A stretch of 15,249 bases of DNA from Candidatus Undinarchaeales archaeon SRR5007147.bin71 (GTDB taxonomy: Archaea > Undinarchaeota > Undinarchaeia > Undinarchaeales > Undinarchaeaceae): positions 1 through 15,249 of the forward strand of contig DVAE01000017.1 of the NCBI GenBank assembly GCA_014189675.1, given 5' to 3'. The stretch's first letter is position 1. Every line of letters starts with the position of its first letter. Positions 12,301-15,249 of the stretch are shown here, piece after piece. The translations under genes were made by a program, and so were the position numbers. The notes under the pieces were generated by a model. It searched no databases, had not been told where the DNA came from, and was given only the letters and a program-made list of their open reading frames with translations.

Positions 12301-12746
12301 TCCTGAACTATAAGAGTTCCACTCATACTACCGTGGCCAGAACCGCAGAATACTGAGCAGCGGAATGTGAATTCGCCGGACTTGTCAGCTATAAATTCAA
12401 TACTTACTGACTCACCGGAAGGAATTTGCTCATTTACATCAAAATCAGGCAAACTAAAACCGTGTGTTGTGTCCTCGCTTGTGATTGTGAGACGGACCGT
12501 ATCTCCTTTATTGACTGTAATTTCTTCAGGAGTGAAGCTAAACTTACGTGCAGTCAATGAAAACTCCTTTACCCCTCCTGTGGACTCTGCTGACTGGGAA
12601 TCTGATTCTTCAGACGGTGAATCTGAAACAGAAGAGCCTTCTTCTTGGATATCTTGAGTACTTTGTGACTCTGGCGCGGAACCAGTGCAGCCACTTACAA
12701 TAAGTGCAATAGAAAGAAGAATGAGCATCAATATTTTATTTCCCAT
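12297..12746 (-). CDS. Lipoprotein cupredoxin with complete CuA-type ligand set
   Basis: This protein is 149 residues from the ATG at 12746. A signal sequence ends in the lipobox-like IVSGC (C20), followed by a Ser/Glu/Asp-rich linker (about 22-58) of the kind that spaces archaeal surface proteins from the membrane. A cupredoxin domain then fills 60-149. The ligands match the binuclear CuA site of cytochrome c oxidase subunit II: H95 in TTHGF, then C130, C134, H138 and M141 in CSVFCGSGHGSM. Such domains carry electrons (oxidase subunit II, nitrous oxide reductase) or act in copper handling. No oxidase subunit I is in the window. The start was moved from 12827 to 12746 because the lipoprotein signal begins there and a TATA box lies 27 bases upstream. 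Confidence 0.88.
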   Translation of the reverse strand: MGNKILMLILLSIALIVSGCTGSAPESQSTQDIQEEGSSVSDSPSEESDSQSAESTGGVKEFSLTARKFSFTPEEITVNKGDTVRLTITSEDTTHGFSLPDFDVNEQIPSGESVSIEFIADKSGEFTFRCSVFCGSGHGSMSGTLIVQD

Positions 12747-12767
12747 AAAACCTGAAATACAGAATAC

Positions 12768-12777
12768 GTTTAAATAA
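12768..12777 (-). promoter_or_regulatory. TATA box of the CuA-like lipoprotein gene
   Basis: The minus strand reads TTATTTAAAC. The centre lies about 27 bases from the ATG at 12746, consistent with a leaderless start. It lies just past the rpl40e stop, so the lipoprotein is transcribed separately. Confidence 0.6.
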
Positions 12778-12781
12778 TTAA

Positions 12782-12949
12782 CTACTTGTTTCCGCGCTTC
12801 TTTGGCCTTAACTGCTTTCTCTTGCACTCACGGCACTTTGCCTTTCCGAGCCTGAAGCGCCTTATATCAACACGGTTAGTTGCATTGCAGTTCATGCATA
12901 TGTAGACATTGTCAAAAAGGGCCTTCATAGCCTCAGGGAACTTTGCCAT
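12782..12949 (-). CDS. rpl40e: Large-subunit ribosomal protein L40e
   Basis: This 55-residue basic protein begins MAKFPEAMKALFDNV and has two zinc knuckles, ICMNC (C18, C21) and CREC (C39, C42), then a Lys/Arg-rich LRPKKRG end. This is the archaeal L40e pattern, a small zinc-binding protein of the 50S subunit. L40e is absent from bacteria, so this gene is the strongest domain-level evidence that the genome is archaeal. Compared with many archaeal L40e proteins, the stretch between the knuckles is longer and rich in Arg (RVDIRRFRLGKAK). A TATA box at 12974-12984 gives a near-leaderless transcript. It is transcribed separately from htpX (stop at 12993), whose end lies next to this promoter. Confidence 0.9.
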   Translation of the reverse strand: MAKFPEAMKALFDNVYICMNCNATNRVDIRRFRLGKAKCRECKRKQLRPKKRGNK

Positions 12950-12973
12950 AACTCTATTTTACTGTAGGAGGAA

Positions 12974-12984
12974 CCTTTTAAATC
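12974..12984 (-). promoter_or_regulatory. TATA box of rpl40e
   Basis: The minus strand reads GATTTAAAAGG. It is centred about 30 bases before the ATG at 12949. It lies directly between the htpX stop and rpl40e. Confidence 0.55.
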
Positions 12985-12992
12985 TTTCTGAC

Positions 12993-13814
12993 TTACAGTG
13001 ACAGTCCTTCTAGTCTCTTTACGCGCTCCGAGAGTGGAGGATGTGTACTGAAAAGGCCGGCAAGACTCTGCGCCCTAAATGGATTGAGAATGAACATATG
13101 AGCTGTTGCCTGATTGCCAAGCCTCATGGGGTGACGGCTTCCTGAAGAAGATATTTTAGTGAGGGCGCTGATGAGATATTTTGGCTTCTTTGTGAGACTA
13201 GCTCCAAATATATCGGCTCCGTATTCGCGATCTCTAGATATTGCAAGCTGAACTATCATTGCCGCAACCGGGGCAAGAAACATAGTTAGGAGAAAGCCAA
13301 GAGCATTCCCTCCCTGTCTGCTGTTCCTTCCCAGAGACATATACCAGGCAAGCCTTCCGAGCATCATTATTGCTCCGGCAAGAGTAGCTGAAATTGTGCT
13401 TACAAGAATATCACGATTATTTATATGCCCAAGCTCGTGGGCAAAAACCGCTTCAAGCTCATTATTATCCAGCAAGTCCAGAATCCCTGTTGTCGCGCAT
13501 ACGGTAGCATTTTCCTTGTTTCTTCCTGTAGCAAATGCGTTTGGATTGGAACTTTTCATAATGGCAACATTTGGCATAGGCAATTTTGCTTTATTTGCAA
13601 GTTTTTCTACAACTCTATAAAGACGTGGAGACTCTTTTTTGCTTACAATTTTGGCCCGGTATATGGCTAGAACTACCTTATCAGAATACCAATAACTTGC
13701 AAAGTTTAGAAGAAGGGCAAAAATTAATGCAGTAAGCATTCCGAATGTTCCCCACAAAGAACCTACTGCGAGGAAGATTCCAAGAAGAACTGAAAAAAGA
13801 ATGAAAGTTCTCAT
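12993..13814 (-). CDS. htpX: HtpX-family membrane zinc metalloprotease (M48)
   Basis: This 273-residue protein (from the ATG at 13814) has two N-terminal membrane helices (about 2-45), the zinc motif HELGH at 126-130 with catalytic Glu, and the downstream ligand glutamate in SRDREYGAD (E197). Two further hydrophobic stretches lie between. HtpX degrades damaged or misfolded membrane proteins, with its active site on the cytoplasmic face. The STHPPLSERVKRL end is typical of the family. The start at 13814 is chosen over 13835 because it forms a 4-base ATGA overlap with the pyrG stop and gives the usual MRTF N-terminus. The gene is therefore coupled to pyrG, although the two functions are unrelated. 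Confidence 0.93.
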   Translation of the reverse strand: MRTFILFSVLLGIFLAVGSLWGTFGMLTALIFALLLNFASYWYSDKVVLAIYRAKIVSKKESPRLYRVVEKLANKAKLPMPNVAIMKSSNPNAFATGRNKENATVCATTGILDLLDNNELEAVFAHELGHINNRDILVSTISATLAGAIMMLGRLAWYMSLGRNSRQGGNALGFLLTMFLAPVAAMIVQLAISRDREYGADIFGASLTKKPKYLISALTKISSSGSRHPMRLGNQATAHMFILNPFRAQSLAGLFSTHPPLSERVKRLEGLSL

Positions 13815-15249
13815 TTTATTTTGCGTCCGAGGCATGCCCCTACGAAGCCGACAAAAGGTGGACTAGGCTCCTCAAGTCTTGAAAGAAACTCAGGATGGAA
13901 TTGTGTCCCGAGGAAGAAGGGATGCTCCGGTAGCTCAAGCATTTCCATTATAGGCCTATCAGGAGCCCTTCCAGAGAATTTAAGTCCATTCTTCTCCAGA
14001 ATCTCTATATAGTCAGGATTGAGCTCATATCTGTGCCTGTGCCGCTCACTTACAAGTTCCTTTCCGTAGATTTTATGGGCAAGACTTCCCTTTTCTATCT
14101 CACATGGCCAGCTGCCAAGACGCATAGTAGCACCCATATCTGTGATTTGGTGCTGTTCAGGAAGTATGCAAATAATTGGATGTTTTGTCTTTTCATCACT
14201 TTCTGTCGTATGCGCTCCATTAAGACCGCACTTTTCCCGGGCAAAGCCAACAGTCGCGAGCTGGAACCCATAGCAGAGACCTAGAAAAGGGATGTCCTTA
14301 TTCCTTGCATAGTCTATAGCAGCTATTTTTCCTTCTACTCCGCGAGATCCGAATCCACCAGGGACTATGAGGCCGTGAACCTTGTCAAGAGCTTTGAGCT
14401 TCTTTTTGTCCTTCTCGAAATCTGAAGTCTCCAACCACAAAACATCAACTTTACAGCCAATTTCCATTGCCGCGTGTTTAAGCGCTTCAAGAACACTCAC
14501 ATAAGAGTCGTTAAGAGCTGTGTACTTACCAGCTAGTGCAACAGTTATTCGTCCTTTTGCCTTAATCTTTTTTTCAACTATTTTCTTCCATGATGAAAGT
14601 GGCTTGCCCTTCTTAAGACCAAGCTTCTTTGTAACTTTCTCACCAAGCTTTTCCTTCTCCATGAGAAGTGGAACTTCATAAATAGAGTCAGCATCAGGAT
14701 CTGAAATTATATCATCAATATGAGTATTGCAAAATCGGGCAATTTTTTCTTTGGTTTTTTTATGCAGAGAGAAGGTTGAACGGGCAATTATTATATCTGG
14801 CTGTATTCCTGATTCGAGAAGCCTTTTTACACTATGTTGAGTTGGCTTGGTCTTCTGTTCGCCGACGACATTCATTGTAGGAACAAGTGTAACGTGCATA
14901 AACAGAACATTTTCTGAGCCTTCTTCAAAGTGAAGTTGTCGTACTGCCTCGAGGAAGGGCATGCTCTCTATATCCCCGACAGTTCCTCCGATTTCGACGA
15001 CGACGACATCCTTGCCCTTTCCAACTTCCTTTATCCTATTCTTGATTACATCTGTAACATGTGGTATTATCTGAACTGTTTTTCCAAGATAATCTCCTTT
15101 GCGTTCCTGGTCTATTACCGTTTTGTAGGCTTTTCCAGTTGTTATATTGTGGTTTCGGGAAAGATTCTGATTGAGAAAGCGTTCGTAAGTTCCTAGATCC
15201 ATGTCAACCTCTCCTCCGTCATCAAGAACAAAAACTTCTCCATGCTCGA
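13811..15249 (-). CDS. pyrG: CTP synthase, 5'-truncated at window edge
   Basis: CTP synthase converts UTP to CTP with ATP and glutamine. The frame stays open to the right edge: upstream of the ATG at 15202 it reads HGEVFVLDDGGEVD, the standard sequence just before DLGTYERF. The internal ATG is therefore not the start. About 478 residues are visible and roughly 50-60 N-terminal residues, including the first P-loop part, are missing. The synthetase domain shows EIGGTVGDIES and the VPTMNVVGEQKTKPTQHSVK segment. The glutaminase domain has the nucleophile in GLCYGFQ (codon at 14273-14275) and the HPE of the triad in QFHPEF. GLCYGFQ replaces the common GICLGMQ. Its TGA overlaps the htpX ATG. Confidence 0.97.
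   Translation of the reverse strand, partial: EHGEVFVLDDGGEVDMDLGTYERFLNQNLSRNHNITTGKAYKTVIDQERKGDYLGKTVQIIPHVTDVIKNRIKEVGKGKDVVVVEIGGTVGDIESMPFLEAVRQLHFEEGSENVLFMHVTLVPTMNVVGEQKTKPTQHSVKRLLESGIQPDIIIARSTFSLHKKTKEKIARFCNTHIDDIISDPDADSIYEVPLLMEKEKLGEKVTKKLGLKKGKPLSSWKKIVEKKIKAKGRITVALAGKYTALNDSYVSVLEALKHAAMEIGCKVDVLWLETSDFEKDKKKLKALDKVHGLIVPGGFGSRGVEGKIAAIDYARNKDIPFLGLCYGFQLATVGFAREKCGLNGAHTTESDEKTKHPIICILPEQHQITDMGATMRLGSWPCEIEKGSLAHKIYGKELVSERHRHRYELNPDYIEILEKNGLKFSGRAPDRPIMEMLELPEHPFFLGTQFHPEFLSRLEEPSPPFVGFVGACLGRKIK

Noticed and set aside
1-15249. CRISPR array, insertion sequence or phage module
   Set aside because: No regularly spaced repeats, transposase, integrase or terminal inverted repeats were seen on either strand.

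Overview
The window looks like one contig from an archaeon. The archaeal signs are a ribosomal protein L40e gene, AT-rich TATA-type core promoters about 24-30 bases (box centre to start codon) upstream of many genes, many apparently leaderless starts, heavy AGA/AGG arginine usage, and a tRNA-Cys without encoded CCA. Small tightly packed genes and a rich set of secreted or membrane thiol/metal proteins are compatible with a DPANN-type lineage. That placement is inference, because no taxonomic marker here settles it. The first 12 bases match the 3' end of the Illumina TruSeq adapter, so the left edge is a contig end with untrimmed adapter. The right edge cuts the 5' part of pyrG.

Layout. 14-385: end of an unrecognised basic protein (+), convergent with a class I aminotransferase (386-1579, -). 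1673-3386: a tightly overlapping three-gene operon (+) of a membrane-anchored rhodanese, a thioredoxin-fold lipoprotein and a CcdA/DsbD-type membrane protein. 3445-3882: a hypothetical protein (+). 3907-4692: a SpoIIM/DUF95 membrane protein (-). 4764-4838: tRNA-Cys(GCA) (+). 4852-6882: a 676-aa orphan with a GNAT-like C-terminus (-). 6946-7086: a 46-aa gene (-). 7165-8864: a small membrane protein followed by cysteinyl-tRNA synthetase (+). 8915-11528: a DsbA-like protein, a MerT-HMA fusion, a small membrane protein and a 323-aa orphan (+). 11565-12300: a 39-aa zinc ribbon, a DUF378 membrane protein with a strong hairpin terminator, and an 83-aa zinc-binding protein (+). 12297-15249: a CuA-like cupredoxin lipoprotein, rpl40e, htpX and pyrG (-).

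How the genes fit together. The recurring theme is cysteine, thiol and soft-metal chemistry, much of it outside the membrane. CcdA moves electrons across the membrane. The thioredoxin lipoprotein, rhodanese and DsbA-like protein are plausible extracytoplasmic partners. The MerT-HMA fusion and the CuA-like lipoprotein handle soft metals. tRNA-Cys and CysRS supply cysteine to translation and lie about 2.5 kb apart. The coupling within each operon is supported by gene overlaps and spacing. A functional link between the operons is only a hypothesis.
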